A stretch of DNA of 64,000 nucleotides, from contig NZ_OY776414.1 of assembly GCF_963675585.1 (NCBI RefSeq), forward strand, positions 413,001 to 477,000, read 5' to 3'. Made by a program: the position numbers and the translations under genes. The stretch is from an uncultured Draconibacterium sp. Its GTDB lineage: Bacteria; Bacteroidota; Bacteroidia; Bacteroidales; Prolixibacteraceae. How positions within the stretch are numbered: position 1 is the stretch's first letter; every line of letters begins with the position of its first letter. The notes under the pieces were generated by a model. The model ran no database searches. It was given only the letters and a program-made list of their open reading frames with translations, and was not told the origin of the DNA. Shown here in pieces: positions 56,442-64,000 of the stretch.

Positions 56442-56822
56442 TTAAAAATCCTCGTCTTTAAGCCTTTCTTCGAGCATTTCTATGCCTTTCTCCATATTTA
56501 AAGCAGTATCTACTCCCGGCATTTCAAGCCCCAGCTCAACCAGAGTTATGGCAACTGCAGGCTGCATTCCAACTATAACAACGGCTGCATCCATAATAGA
56601 TGCCATCGAAGCCATTCCTGAAAGCATCCGGCCAATAAATGAGTCAACCATTTCAAGTACTGATATGTCGATTAATACACCTTTTGCACCTGTTTTCTCA
56701 ATCTCATTTAAAATTTGCGACTGCAGTTGAATAGCCAGTTTGTCGTGCATATCAACCTGTATAGAGACGATAAGGAAGTCACGAATCTTTATAATCGGTA
56801 TTTTCTTTTCGTGGAAATCCAT
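56442..56822 (-). CDS. RsbS-like STAS scaffold protein
   Basis: 126 residues, single STAS domain. The RsbS phosphosite is in place: S61 in DISVLEMVDSFIGR. GMQPAVAITLVELGLEM is the second conserved block. In Bacillus RsbS makes the stressosome core with RsbR and is phosphorylated by RsbT to release it. The neighbours (RsbR before, RsbT after) make the assignment secure. Confidence 0.93.
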   Translation of the reverse strand: MDFHEKKIPIIKIRDFLIVSIQVDMHDKLAIQLQSQILNEIEKTGAKGVLIDISVLEMVDSFIGRMLSGMASMASIMDAAVVIVGMQPAVAITLVELGLEMPGVDTALNMEKGIEMLEERLKDEDF

Positions 56823-56828
56823 CCTGTT

Positions 56829-57542
56829 TTAATTTTCGTTGTGTTCAATGTCAGCTTTCTCTGTTTTTACTTTGCCTTCGATTAGCTGATTGTTTTTACG
56901 AAGTGCAAAAATCATTGCATCTTGTAAGGTGGCTTTGGTACGAATAACAGATAAATCGATACCAAGGTGTACAATGGTTTGTGCAATGGCAGGACTAATT
57001 CCGGAAATGATACATTCGGCTCCCAGTAAACGTGCTGATGTTACTGTTTTTAATAAATGGTTGGCAACCTGAGTATCAACAGTTGGTACACCGGTAATAT
57101 CAAGAATTGATATGGTACAACCTGTATCTACAATTTTTTGCAACAGGTTTTCCATCATAATCTGTGTACGTTGACTGTCGAGTGTTCCAATTACCGGAAG
57201 AATTAGAATGTTATCCCATACTTTAGAAACAGGACTTGAGAGTTCGAGCAAGTCGTCTTGTTGTCGAACAATTGTACGTTGCTGTTCTTCAATTTTTCCC
57301 AATTTTTCTTCCAATTCAAGACGCATTTTTTTGCTCTGCTTCAACTCGTAAGTTAAGTCTTCAATCAGTATGTTAATTGCTTCTTCAACTCCGGTTAAAT
57401 CATCTTCGATTTCCGATTCAACTCTACCGTCTAAATCCCCTGCTGCCACCGACGACAACACATCCTCAATGTGTTCAATTCGTTGCTGTGCATTTTTAAA
57501 TGTAATATTTTCGCTCATCTCTATCGTTTGCTTTTTAACCAA
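56829..57542 (-). CDS. RsbR-like STAS sensor/scaffold protein
   Basis: 237 residues. The N-terminal part (about 20-105) has a HAMP-like segment (VLSSVAAGDLDGRVES) and a coiled coil (YELKQSKKMRLELEEKLGKIEEQQ), in place of the globin domain of Bacillus RsbR. The STAS domain (about 115-225) has the T157 phosphosite in DITGVPTVDTQ and GISPAIAQTIVHLGIDL, where T189 may be the second one. No haem, PAS or GAF sensor is visible, so the input may come through the coiled coil or a partner. The gene overlaps the preceding STAS-like gene by 22 bases. Confidence 0.9.
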   Translation of the reverse strand: MVKKQTIEMSENITFKNAQQRIEHIEDVLSSVAAGDLDGRVESEIEDDLTGVEEAINILIEDLTYELKQSKKMRLELEEKLGKIEEQQRTIVRQQDDLLELSSPVSKVWDNILILPVIGTLDSQRTQIMMENLLQKIVDTGCTISILDITGVPTVDTQVANHLLKTVTSARLLGAECIISGISPAIAQTIVHLGIDLSVIRTKATLQDAMIFALRKNNQLIEGKVKTEKADIEHNEN

Positions 57543-57883
57543 TTAATACCTTCTTCAACTGTTTTGAAAAAATTACCATTTGTTTTTAGGTTTCCCGTTT
57601 TTAATAAAACTTTGGCAATCATTCGGTTGGCAGCACTTCCTCCAATAAAAGCTACATCGGTAATTTGTGCGTCTCTTAACGACTGGTTGGAAAGTTCACG
57701 TGTTTCGCGGTTTTCAACTTTACTGGTTTTGCTAATTTGAATAACCATTTGTTTGTAGCGTTTCCCCTCTCCAAATTCCATCAGTTTTTTGTGTATAAAG
57801 GGAACGTCTGTTGTGAGGTAATCGCGGGTAAATTCCAGGTGTATGATCTCATCTTCCTGATCATACCATACTTTATGATCCAT
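57521..57883 (-). CDS. SpoIIAA-like STAS protein, first gene of the stressosome-like operon
   Basis: 120 residues from ATG 57883 (MDHKVWYDQEDEIIHLEF); a longer frame up to 57955 is less likely because its extra 24 residues do not look like protein. It resembles the SpoIIAA-like/CRAL-TRIO-type STAS family: IIHLEFTRDYLTTD, RETRELSNQSLRDAQITDVAF, GSAANRMIAKVLLKTG and the C-terminal FFKTVEEGINWLK. No phosphorylatable motif like VDS/VDT is seen. It is upstream of rsbR with a 22-base overlap. It might sense a lipid or ligand, or add to the scaffold (inference). Confidence 0.8.
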   Translation of the reverse strand: MDHKVWYDQEDEIIHLEFTRDYLTTDVPFIHKKLMEFGEGKRYKQMVIQISKTSKVENRETRELSNQSLRDAQITDVAFIGGSAANRMIAKVLLKTGNLKTNGNFFKTVEEGINWLKSKR

Positions 57884-58121
57884 AATATATGTATTTTGTT
57901 GTGTGTATATTATCAAAAGTTGTTGTTTGTAATGTCCTGTGTTTTGATGCGGCAAAATAAGCTTCTATGTTTAAATGATGTCAAGCGTAAAGGTGTAATT
58001 TTAGGTTTCGTTTGCTGATTTTGCTACTTCAAAAAAGCTTAGCCTGCATCAGTAAATTGCTGAGTTGAAGTGGGGGGATTAAAAGTGGCACTAAAACAAT
58101 GCCTTTTAATAAATGTTTGTG

Positions 58122-58129
58122 TAAGTTTG
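58122..58129 (+). promoter_or_regulatory. Possible -7 box for the Cys-rich protein/TonB receptor pair
   Basis: TAAGTTTG matches TAnnTTTG and ends 17 bases before the GTG start at 58147. The region 57884-58146 is otherwise a plain divergent spacer. The -33 site is not clear. Confidence 0.3.
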
Positions 58130-58146
58130 TTTAAGACTAATTTGCA

Positions 58147-58518
58147 GTGAAACAATTTGCTTCTATCATATTGATTATGTCGGTGTTAACCTTTCAGTTT
58201 TCGGAACTGCTTGTGTATGTTTCGTTTAAAATAAACCAGGATTATATTGCTAAAAATCTGTGCGTTGAAAAGGATGTTGAAGGTTCCACGTGTAAGGGGT
58301 GTTGTCATTTAAAGAAAAAAGTAAATGAGCAGCAGAAGCAAAAGGATAAATTGCCACTGAATGAATCGGAAAAACAAAACATTAACTTCTATGCGCACAT
58401 TTGTAATCTGAGTATGGCGCTTAACGAAGAGCAGGTTGAATACTCAATAAAAAAACAGCCGGAATACTTTCAGATTTTCTGTTTTAAAATTTTTCATCCA
58501 CCTAAAATTCAGCATTAA
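58147..58518 (+). CDS. Small Cys-rich protein next to a TonB receptor
   Basis: 123 residues, GTG start. A hydrophobic N-terminus (about 3-25) is either a membrane anchor or a signal. After YIAKNLC (C39) comes C49-K-G-C52-C53-H54, a cluster that could bind a soft metal such as Cu(I), then a Lys/Gln-rich linker. From memory, small proteins of the form NLCxxx..CxxxCHLxK occur before TonB receptors in other Bacteroidota. The gene lies 47 bases upstream of a receptor with copper-type motifs. The function is unknown; metal binding or metal-related sensing is the best guess. Confidence 0.75.
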   Translation: MKQFASIILIMSVLTFQFSELLVYVSFKINQDYIAKNLCVEKDVEGSTCKGCCHLKKKVNEQQKQKDKLPLNESEKQNINFYAHICNLSMALNEEQVEYSIKKQPEYFQIFCFKIFHPPKIQH

Positions 58519-58565
58519 TTTTTCACCCCAAATGTTCTTATTTATAACAATTTAATCATTTCAAA

Positions 58566-60842
58566 ATGAAAATAAAACGTTTCATTTCTGGAATACGAGA
58601 GTACCATATTTTGCTGTTCTTTAGTTTAATGTGTTCGTTCTCGTATGCTCAGGAAAAAACCATTCAGGTAGTGGATGAAGAATCAAAAAAAGGCATTTCA
58701 GATGTTTATTTTCAATACGATAAAACCAGTGGATTTACCAACGAGAGTGGTGAGTTTAATCTTGAATACTTAGAAGGTGTAACACTTTTTTTATCGCACA
58801 TTCAGTACGGGAAAATACCAGTGAGTACCGAAAGTATTGTTGAAGCTTTCCGAAGTGGAATATTAAGTATCAGGGAGGCAAGCAATTTTTTAATGCCGGT
58901 AACTTTGGTTCAGGTACAGCATGGCACGGGCGACAAGAGCAAACTCGATATTTCGGTGCAAAATAAACTGGCGCACGATGCAGGAAATTTACTGGAGGAG
59001 GTTCCGGGAATATCTAGCATTCGAAAAAGCGGTGCATATGGTTTCGATCCTGTTTTACGCGGCTTTAAATACGATCAGCTAAACCTGGTTTTGGATGGCG
59101 TACAGACAGCTTCTGCTGCTTGTCCAAACCGGATGGATCCGGCAGCAAGTCAAATTCCGATAAACATGATTTCGCAGGCTGAAGTTTTAAAAGGTCCACA
59201 CGGTTTACGTTTTGGTAACGCCTTTGGCGGCACGATTAACTTTAAAAGCAGTGCACCCGATTTTAAACAAAAACCAACACCGCTTGGCCGCCTCGGAACC
59301 AGTTACGAAAGTAACGGTAAGATTTACCGAACCGAAGGAGTTGCCGGAGTTGCCGGAAAAAAAATCGACTTTAGATTATTTGGCTCCTATTCAAGCGGTG
59401 AAGATTACACCGATGGCGACGGAGTACAAATAGCAGCAAATTTTAATCGATTGAATTACGGCGGAAAATTGGCTTTCAAATTAAGCGAGACACAGGATTT
59501 GGGTGTGTTCGTATCGAATAATATTGCAAAAGATGTCGACTTTCCGGCTTTACCAATGGATTTGCGTGAGGATAATACATGGTTGTTTAATGCCAGTCAT
59601 TCAGCAAGATTTTATGGCTCGTCGCTCACCTCGTGGAATACCAGTTTGTATGGTACAATGGTAAATCATTTAATGGACAACTTTGATAAGGTAATAGTCC
59701 CAAGAACAGTAGATGCCGAAACTGATGCCGAAACAACAAATTACGGTGGCCGTTCGGAAATGCGTTTTGATTTTGAAAACAGTCACTTGTTTGGTGGAGT
59801 AGATTATCGTTTTGAATCGGCAAAAGGATACCGGACGCGAAATATGTTAATGGGACCAATGGCCGGAAAAGTATTTACCGATAATGTTTGGCAGGATGCA
59901 GAAGTAAATCGGGCCGGATTATTTGGAGAATGGCACATTTCTCAGCCCGGGTTTCAGTTTGTTGTATCCGGACGTGTAGATATGAACAGCTCAAGTGCTA
60001 AAAATCCTGATCCGCGTTTTACTGCCATTTACGACGATCTGGAAGCCACACAGCTGCATCCTTCTGTCAGCGTAGGCGGAACACGATTGTTTAATCCAAA
60101 ATTCTCGTTGGGTTTGTGGGTGGCAATGGCTACACGGAGTCCCGGAATAACGGAACGCTACATCAATCAGTTTCCGGTTGGTTTAGATCCGTACGAAATG
60201 TTGGGTAATCCCGAACTCGATCCGGAGGTTAACAATCAACTCGATTTGGTTTTTAAATACCAAACTCCTGCAGCCGGTGTTACAGTTAATTTATTTACGT
60301 CGGTATTGCGCAACTATATTTCGTCCGAAATACGGGATGATTTAAGCCCTGCATTGCCAACTTCGCCGGGTGTACGACAGTTTGTAAATATAAAGGATGC
60401 AACTATGGCCGGATTTGAAATGAGCTGGACACAGAAAATGGGAACGTTTTTAAGTCACGATGCCAGTTTGGTTTATACCTACGGTAAAAATAAGTTGGAA
60501 GATGAACCGCTGCCTGAAATTCCTCCGCTTGAGTTTCGTTATCGTTTAATGGGCAGCTTTTTAAACGACAAACTTCAACCTGAAATAATGTGGAGATCGG
60601 TGCAAAAACAAGATCGGATTGCCAGTTCGTATGGCGAAACAAAAACGCCGGGATTTAATGTGGTTGATGCAAAAATTTCGTGCTTGTTCAATAAATCCAT
60701 CACTGCAACCGGTGGTGTTCAGAATTTATTTGATGAGGCGTATTACGAGCATTTGGCACGCTCGGTTCGCGGAGCAGAAACCCGGCCTATTTATTCCCCC
60801 GGCAGAAGTTTTTATGTGACATTAACATTTAGCTTTTTATAA
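58566..60842 (+). CDS. TonB-dependent receptor, putative copper importer (OprC/NosA-like)
   Basis: 758 residues with signal peptide ending SFSYAQ, a short carboxypeptidase-regulatory-like domain (about 32-90), a plug (about 130-235, VPGISSIRKSG..DPVLRGF and EVLKGPHGLRFGNAFGG) and a 22-strand-type barrel ending in TLTFSFL. In the plug, C186-P-N-R-M190 matches the C-x3-M motif, and H368-L-M370 the H-x-M motif, of copper receptors such as P. aeruginosa OprC. The spacing is 184 residues from C186 to M370, against 182 from C143 to M325 in OprC as I recall. Cu import is therefore the best hypothesis. It is followed by a terminator. Confidence 0.9.
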   Translation: MKIKRFISGIREYHILLFFSLMCSFSYAQEKTIQVVDEESKKGISDVYFQYDKTSGFTNESGEFNLEYLEGVTLFLSHIQYGKIPVSTESIVEAFRSGILSIREASNFLMPVTLVQVQHGTGDKSKLDISVQNKLAHDAGNLLEEVPGISSIRKSGAYGFDPVLRGFKYDQLNLVLDGVQTASAACPNRMDPAASQIPINMISQAEVLKGPHGLRFGNAFGGTINFKSSAPDFKQKPTPLGRLGTSYESNGKIYRTEGVAGVAGKKIDFRLFGSYSSGEDYTDGDGVQIAANFNRLNYGGKLAFKLSETQDLGVFVSNNIAKDVDFPALPMDLREDNTWLFNASHSARFYGSSLTSWNTSLYGTMVNHLMDNFDKVIVPRTVDAETDAETTNYGGRSEMRFDFENSHLFGGVDYRFESAKGYRTRNMLMGPMAGKVFTDNVWQDAEVNRAGLFGEWHISQPGFQFVVSGRVDMNSSSAKNPDPRFTAIYDDLEATQLHPSVSVGGTRLFNPKFSLGLWVAMATRSPGITERYINQFPVGLDPYEMLGNPELDPEVNNQLDLVFKYQTPAAGVTVNLFTSVLRNYISSEIRDDLSPALPTSPGVRQFVNIKDATMAGFEMSWTQKMGTFLSHDASLVYTYGKNKLEDEPLPEIPPLEFRYRLMGSFLNDKLQPEIMWRSVQKQDRIASSYGETKTPGFNVVDAKISCLFNKSITATGGVQNLFDEAYYEHLARSVRGAETRPIYSPGRSFYVTLTFSFL

Positions 60843-60847
60843 AAAGC

Positions 60848-60885
60848 AAGGATTCCATTTCAATAAAGATGGAATCCTTTTCTTT
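60848..60885 (+). terminator. Terminator of the TonB receptor gene
   Basis: AAGGATTCCAT (60848-60858) pairs perfectly with ATGGAATCCTT (60869-60879), 11 bp, followed by a T-rich tract. The right arm contains an ATG at 60869 in frame with the next gene, which is why that start was not used. Confidence 0.88.
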
Positions 60886-60934
60886 TCCGAAACTTTCTTA
60901 CTTTCGAACTGTTCAAATCATAAATACTTTTTTA

Positions 60935-62251
60935 ATGACTTCAAAATTCCTGCTAATTTTAATTGTAATGGCAATACATATTGGAGCACAAGCTCAAATA
61001 GCTGATAAAATCAAAAAAGAAGCACAAAAACAGGCAGAATATTCGTTTGAACTGTGTAAACATTTGCATCAAAATCCGGAATTATCATTTCAGGAATTTG
61101 AAACTGCAAAACGAATGGCGAAAGAACTGTATGAGCTTGGTTTTGAGGTGACCGAAAATTTTGGTGGGAACAGCGTTGTTGGTGTTTTCAGAAATGGCGA
61201 TGGTCCCACTGTTTTATTACGCACCGATATGGATGCTTTGCCCATTGAGGAAAAAACTGCTTTGCCATTTGCGAGTACAAAAACCGCTGATTTAAATGGC
61301 GATGATGTTGCTGTAATGCATGCCTGCGGACACGACATACATATGTCGACATGGACAGGAACAGTGCGCACATTAATGGCTTTAAAAGAGGAATGGAAAG
61401 GGACACTGGTAGTGATTGCACAGCAGGCCGAAGAGTATAGTGGTGGCGCTGGAGAAGCCATTGAAGCCGGATTATTCAAAAAATTTCCAACACCCGATTA
61501 CGCATTGGCTTATCATATTAATCCTGAATTGGAAAGTGGACAGATAGGTTTGGTAGGAGGACCTGTTTTTGCAGGTGTAAAAACCACTGAAATTACTGTT
61601 TTCGGGAAAGGTGGGCATGGTGCTTATCCACAAAAATGCATCGATCCGATTGTTATTGCTTCGAGGATTGTTATGGACCTGCAAACCATTGTAAGTCGCG
61701 AAATAAGTCCGCTGGAGCCTGTTGTTGTTACTGTTGGTTCCATTCATGGTGGTACTCGCCCAAATATAATTCCTGATGAGGTTAATTTGGAACTTACGCT
61801 TCGTTATTATTCAGAAGAGGCCATTGAGCAGGTAATTGCAGCAATAAAACGCATTAGTAATTCAGCAGCAAAAGCTGCCGGCGTGCCCGACGATAAAATG
61901 CCTCTTGTTTTTGTATCACCGGTTGAAACTCCGCCGGTGTTAAATAACGATATGTTAAGTAATCAATTGCAGAAAGCTGCTTCGGGATTAATTGGGTTGG
62001 AAAATATTATTAAAACATCGCCTGAAATGGTGGGCGAAGATTTTGGAAAATATGGCCGTACTGCTGAAAATGTTCCGATATGTTTGATTTGGCTGGGGAG
62101 CACAAGTCAGGAAGAAATGAAAAAGTTAAATGCGGAAAGGAAGAAACCTTATCCGCTTCATTCACCCAGATTAAATCCTGATTATAAAAATACAATTGAA
62201 ACCGGCATTGTTGTGATGACCGGAAATGTAATTGAATTGTTAAAGAAGTAG
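60935..62251 (+). CDS. M20 family amidohydrolase/aminoacylase, exported
   Basis: 438 residues from ATG 60935; the in-frame ATG 60869 falls inside a terminator stem. The signal peptide MTSKFLLILIVMAIHIGAQAQ suits an exported enzyme. M20D-type dinuclear zinc motifs: CKHLHQNPELSFQEFET, the DMDALPIEE region, MHACGHDIH, QQAEEYSGGAG with the EE pair, YHINPELESG and late MVGEDFGKYG. A dimerisation domain insert has FGKGGHGAYPQKCIDP. It removes N-acyl or amide groups from amino acids or peptides, as AbgB or HipO-like enzymes do. The substrate is unknown. Confidence 0.94.
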   Translation: MTSKFLLILIVMAIHIGAQAQIADKIKKEAQKQAEYSFELCKHLHQNPELSFQEFETAKRMAKELYELGFEVTENFGGNSVVGVFRNGDGPTVLLRTDMDALPIEEKTALPFASTKTADLNGDDVAVMHACGHDIHMSTWTGTVRTLMALKEEWKGTLVVIAQQAEEYSGGAGEAIEAGLFKKFPTPDYALAYHINPELESGQIGLVGGPVFAGVKTTEITVFGKGGHGAYPQKCIDPIVIASRIVMDLQTIVSREISPLEPVVVTVGSIHGGTRPNIIPDEVNLELTLRYYSEEAIEQVIAAIKRISNSAAKAAGVPDDKMPLVFVSPVETPPVLNNDMLSNQLQKAASGLIGLENIIKTSPEMVGEDFGKYGRTAENVPICLIWLGSTSQEEMKKLNAERKKPYPLHSPRLNPDYKNTIETGIVVMTGNVIELLKK

Positions 62252-62304
62252 TATCGGCTTGCACCTCGGGCAAATTTATTTCTCCCGTTTTGTAAACAAG
62301 GAGC

Positions 62305-62340
62305 AAAAAAAATCCATCTTTTTGAGATGGATTTTTTTTA
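62305..62340. terminator. Bidirectional terminator between M20 and S41 genes
   Basis: AATCCATCT-TTTTG-AGATGGATT, a 9-bp perfect stem flanked by an A-run on the left and eight T on the right. It suits both the plus-strand M20 gene and the minus-strand protease gene, whose stop is at 62351. Confidence 0.88.
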
Positions 62341-62350
62341 TGCATTTCAT

Positions 62351-64000
62351 TTATTTCTTTACTGCAGGTTTGGAGAACGGAGGCGGGCTAACTTTGATGC
62401 TACCTTGCTCTTCAACCTTTTTAAGAACCTCTTTTACGGCACGCTCCAATTGAGGATCGATATTGTTCTCGAGTGATTTTGCATCCTGACGAACCGGAAT
62501 ATCCGGAGCAACTCCTTCGTTTTCTGCAATCCATTTGTTGTTAATCGGATCGAAAACAGCATTGTCGGGAGCAGTCAGCGCACCGCCGTCAACCAGGCTG
62601 TAATGTACAGAGGATTTCACTAATCCTCCCCACGTTGTAGCACCAATAAGTAACCCTGCATTCTGCTGACGGAATACCCATGGGAAGAAATCGCCTCCCG
62701 ATCCGGCTTGCTCGTTAATTAGCAAAGCTTTTGGTCCTAAAATACCGGCCGGTAAACGGAATGGTTTTCCATTGGGAACTTCGTTGGTTAAACCGGCGCG
62801 CAGGCTTCGAGTCATCAGGTCAACCATATAATCGTCGAGCAAACCACCGCCGTTAAAACGTTCGTCAATTACAGCACCCAGTTTGTCTTGTTGGGCAAAG
62901 AAATAACGGTTGAACGAAACAAAACCGGGGCCGCCGGTATTCGGCACCCAAATGTAAGCCAGTTTACCATCAGAAAGTTCGTCAACTTTTCTTCTGTTGT
63001 CTTCCACCCAGGTTCTCTGGCGAAGTGCATTTTCACTTCGAATCGGTTTAACGGTGATTGTCCAGGCTTCTTTAAAGTCGGCTTTGTTGTTTATGTGCAG
63101 TATTGTTTGTAGGCCGGATGTTCCATCCAAATACTGAAAAGGATCATCGTTGGCAGTAATTTCTTTCCCGTTAATTCCAACAATAAAGTTTCCATCTTCT
63201 ACTTTAAGACCCGGTTCGTCCAGTGGACTTGACAGTTCCGGATTCCAGTCTTCGGTAGTAAATATCCGCTGAATTTTCCAGTGGTTTTGCTCAGCCACCA
63301 AATCTGCGCCCAATAAACCAACTGAGTTACTTTCGGTTTCCGGGTAGTCGCCACCCATTACAAAACTGTGCCCAACCGAAAGTTCACCGTTAACCTGATC
63401 GAGAATATAAGTTAAATCGGCTCTGTGTTTAATGTGTTTTACAAGCGGAGCATAACGATCGTGGACTTTATTCCAGTCGCGGCCATGCATATTCGGATCA
63501 TAAAAGTAATCGCGTTCGTAGCGCCAGGCTTCTTCAAATATCTGATTCCATTCCAACGAACGGTCGAGTTTCATTTTTAAACTTACTTTAATGGCTTTTC
63601 CATCTTTGCCAGAGGCGCCACCGGTGTCCATAATTTTCCACGAAGAACCTGCTTTTGCTAACATTTTTTTACCGTCGGCCGATACGGAAACAGAGCGAAC
63701 ACCGCTAACAAATTCCTTGGCTTCGCGATCTTTTAAGGTGAATTTCTGCAAGGTTAATCCGGAAGAGTTTGGAACCGATTCGCCAATAAATACAGATCCG
63801 GCAGGCCCAGCAACAATTTGGCGATAATTCCTTTTGGGCATTGGTAAATCAATGGTTCGGCTTGCAATGTCTTCAAAGTCAATTTTTATTGATTCATCCT
63901 TTTTTTCGTCCTTGTCTTTATCTTCTTCTTTCCCTTTGTCTTCCTTTTTGTCTTTTTCGTCTTCTTTTTCGTCAGCATCATTTTTGCTCTCTTTTACCTC
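62351..64000 (-). CDS. Tricorn-type S41 protease, C-terminal part (N-terminus beyond window)
   Basis: 550 codons open to the right edge without a start that must be used. The right end encodes a highly charged Lys/Glu/Asp linker (about 40 residues), as is common in exported tricorn-like proteins between the beta-propellers and the peptidase part. Then come the C1 helical domain (YERDYFYDPNMHGRDWNKV), a PDZ domain (GLKVEDGNFIVGINGKEI) and the C2 catalytic domain with FNGGGLLDDYMVDL and the nucleophile Ser in NEQAGSGGDFFPW. Tricorn proteases cut peptides from unfolded protein. The beta-propeller half lies outside the window. Confidence 0.9.
   Translation of the reverse strand, partial: EVKESKNDADEKEDEKDKKEDKGKEEDKDKDEKKDESIKIDFEDIASRTIDLPMPKRNYRQIVAGPAGSVFIGESVPNSSGLTLQKFTLKDREAKEFVSGVRSVSVSADGKKMLAKAGSSWKIMDTGGASGKDGKAIKVSLKMKLDRSLEWNQIFEEAWRYERDYFYDPNMHGRDWNKVHDRYAPLVKHIKHRADLTYILDQVNGELSVGHSFVMGGDYPETESNSVGLLGADLVAEQNHWKIQRIFTTEDWNPELSSPLDEPGLKVEDGNFIVGINGKEITANDDPFQYLDGTSGLQTILHINNKADFKEAWTITVKPIRSENALRQRTWVEDNRRKVDELSDGKLAYIWVPNTGGPGFVSFNRYFFAQQDKLGAVIDERFNGGGLLDDYMVDLMTRSLRAGLTNEVPNGKPFRLPAGILGPKALLINEQAGSGGDFFPWVFRQQNAGLLIGATTWGGLVKSSVHYSLVDGGALTAPDNAVFDPINNKWIAENEGVAPDIPVRQDAKSLENNIDPQLERAVKEVLKKVEEQGSIKVSPPPFSKPAVKK

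Noticed and set aside
57884-57955. 24-residue N-terminal extension of the STAS-like protein
   Set aside because: The extra residues (rich in Q, H and T) are not part of the fold, and ATG 57883 starts a normal STAS-like sequence.
60869-60934. Longer N-terminus for the M20 enzyme starting at ATG 60869
   Set aside because: This ATG is in the right arm of the TonB receptor's terminator, and the downstream ATG 60935 begins a proper signal peptide.

Overview
The window looks like a chromosome segment of a Bacteroidota bacterium, probably from the Marinilabiliales/Prolixibacteraceae group (the order is my inference). Supporting signs are the moderately AT-rich sequence, start codons without clear Shine-Dalgarno sites, TAnnTTTG-like -7 boxes, many lipoproteins, a type IX secretion C-terminal domain, DUF4252, a TonB-dependent receptor and MITE-like intergenic inverted repeats. 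No rRNA, tRNA, CRISPR array or prophage was recognised.

Layout. 1-7.5 kb: the start of pheT (truncated by the window edge), a small REP-type tyrosine transposase element bordered by palindromes, an M3 peptidase lipoprotein, and an ECF sigma / anti-sigma / DUF4252 cluster, with unusual phased heptamer arrays and nested inverted repeats in the spacers. 7.5-16 kb: a three-gene operon (exported Nif3-like protein, GntP permease, ADP-ribosylglycohydrolase-like lipoprotein), yccF with a PD40 lipoprotein, a YjbQ protein, a metallophosphoesterase, a GH29 fucosidase and a Rieske lipoprotein. 16-25 kb: housekeeping genes (AddA-like helicase-nuclease, ligA-dapA operon, thioredoxin-like protein).

25.4-43.9 kb is one plus-strand exopolysaccharide locus. 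It starts with a single-domain response regulator and a phosphoglycosyl transferase fused to a pseudo-receiver. It continues with a short TolC-like protein, a Wzz/Wzc-like copolymerase with a degenerate kinase domain, a Wzx flippase, a nitroreductase, a pyruvyl transferase, a Wzy-like polymerase, a phosphoribosyltransferase-HAD fusion and four glycosyltransferases, and ends with a large type IX-secreted beta-helix protein. UDP-glucose dehydrogenase and UDP-glucuronate decarboxylase (46-47 kb, opposite strand) would supply UDP-glucuronate and UDP-xylose.

44-58 kb is a dense signalling region: two REC-histidine kinases of the same architecture, an H-NOX/hybrid-kinase pair, and a seven-gene minus-strand stressosome-like operon (STAS-like, RsbR, RsbS, RsbT, RsbT-PP2C, RsbT-hybrid kinase, REC-kinase). 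That operon has no sigma factor and seems to feed partner switching into phosphorelay. Its closeness to the polysaccharide locus suggests, but does not prove, that NO or stress signals control exopolysaccharide.

58-64 kb: a Cys-rich small protein and a TonB receptor carrying the C-x3-M and H-x-M signature of copper receptors such as OprC, an M20 amidohydrolase, and a truncated tricorn-type S41 protease. The strongest leads are the pseudo-receiver/sugar-transferase fusion, the stressosome-to-histidine-kinase operon, the PRTase-HAD fusion, the copper receptor and the heptamer arrays.
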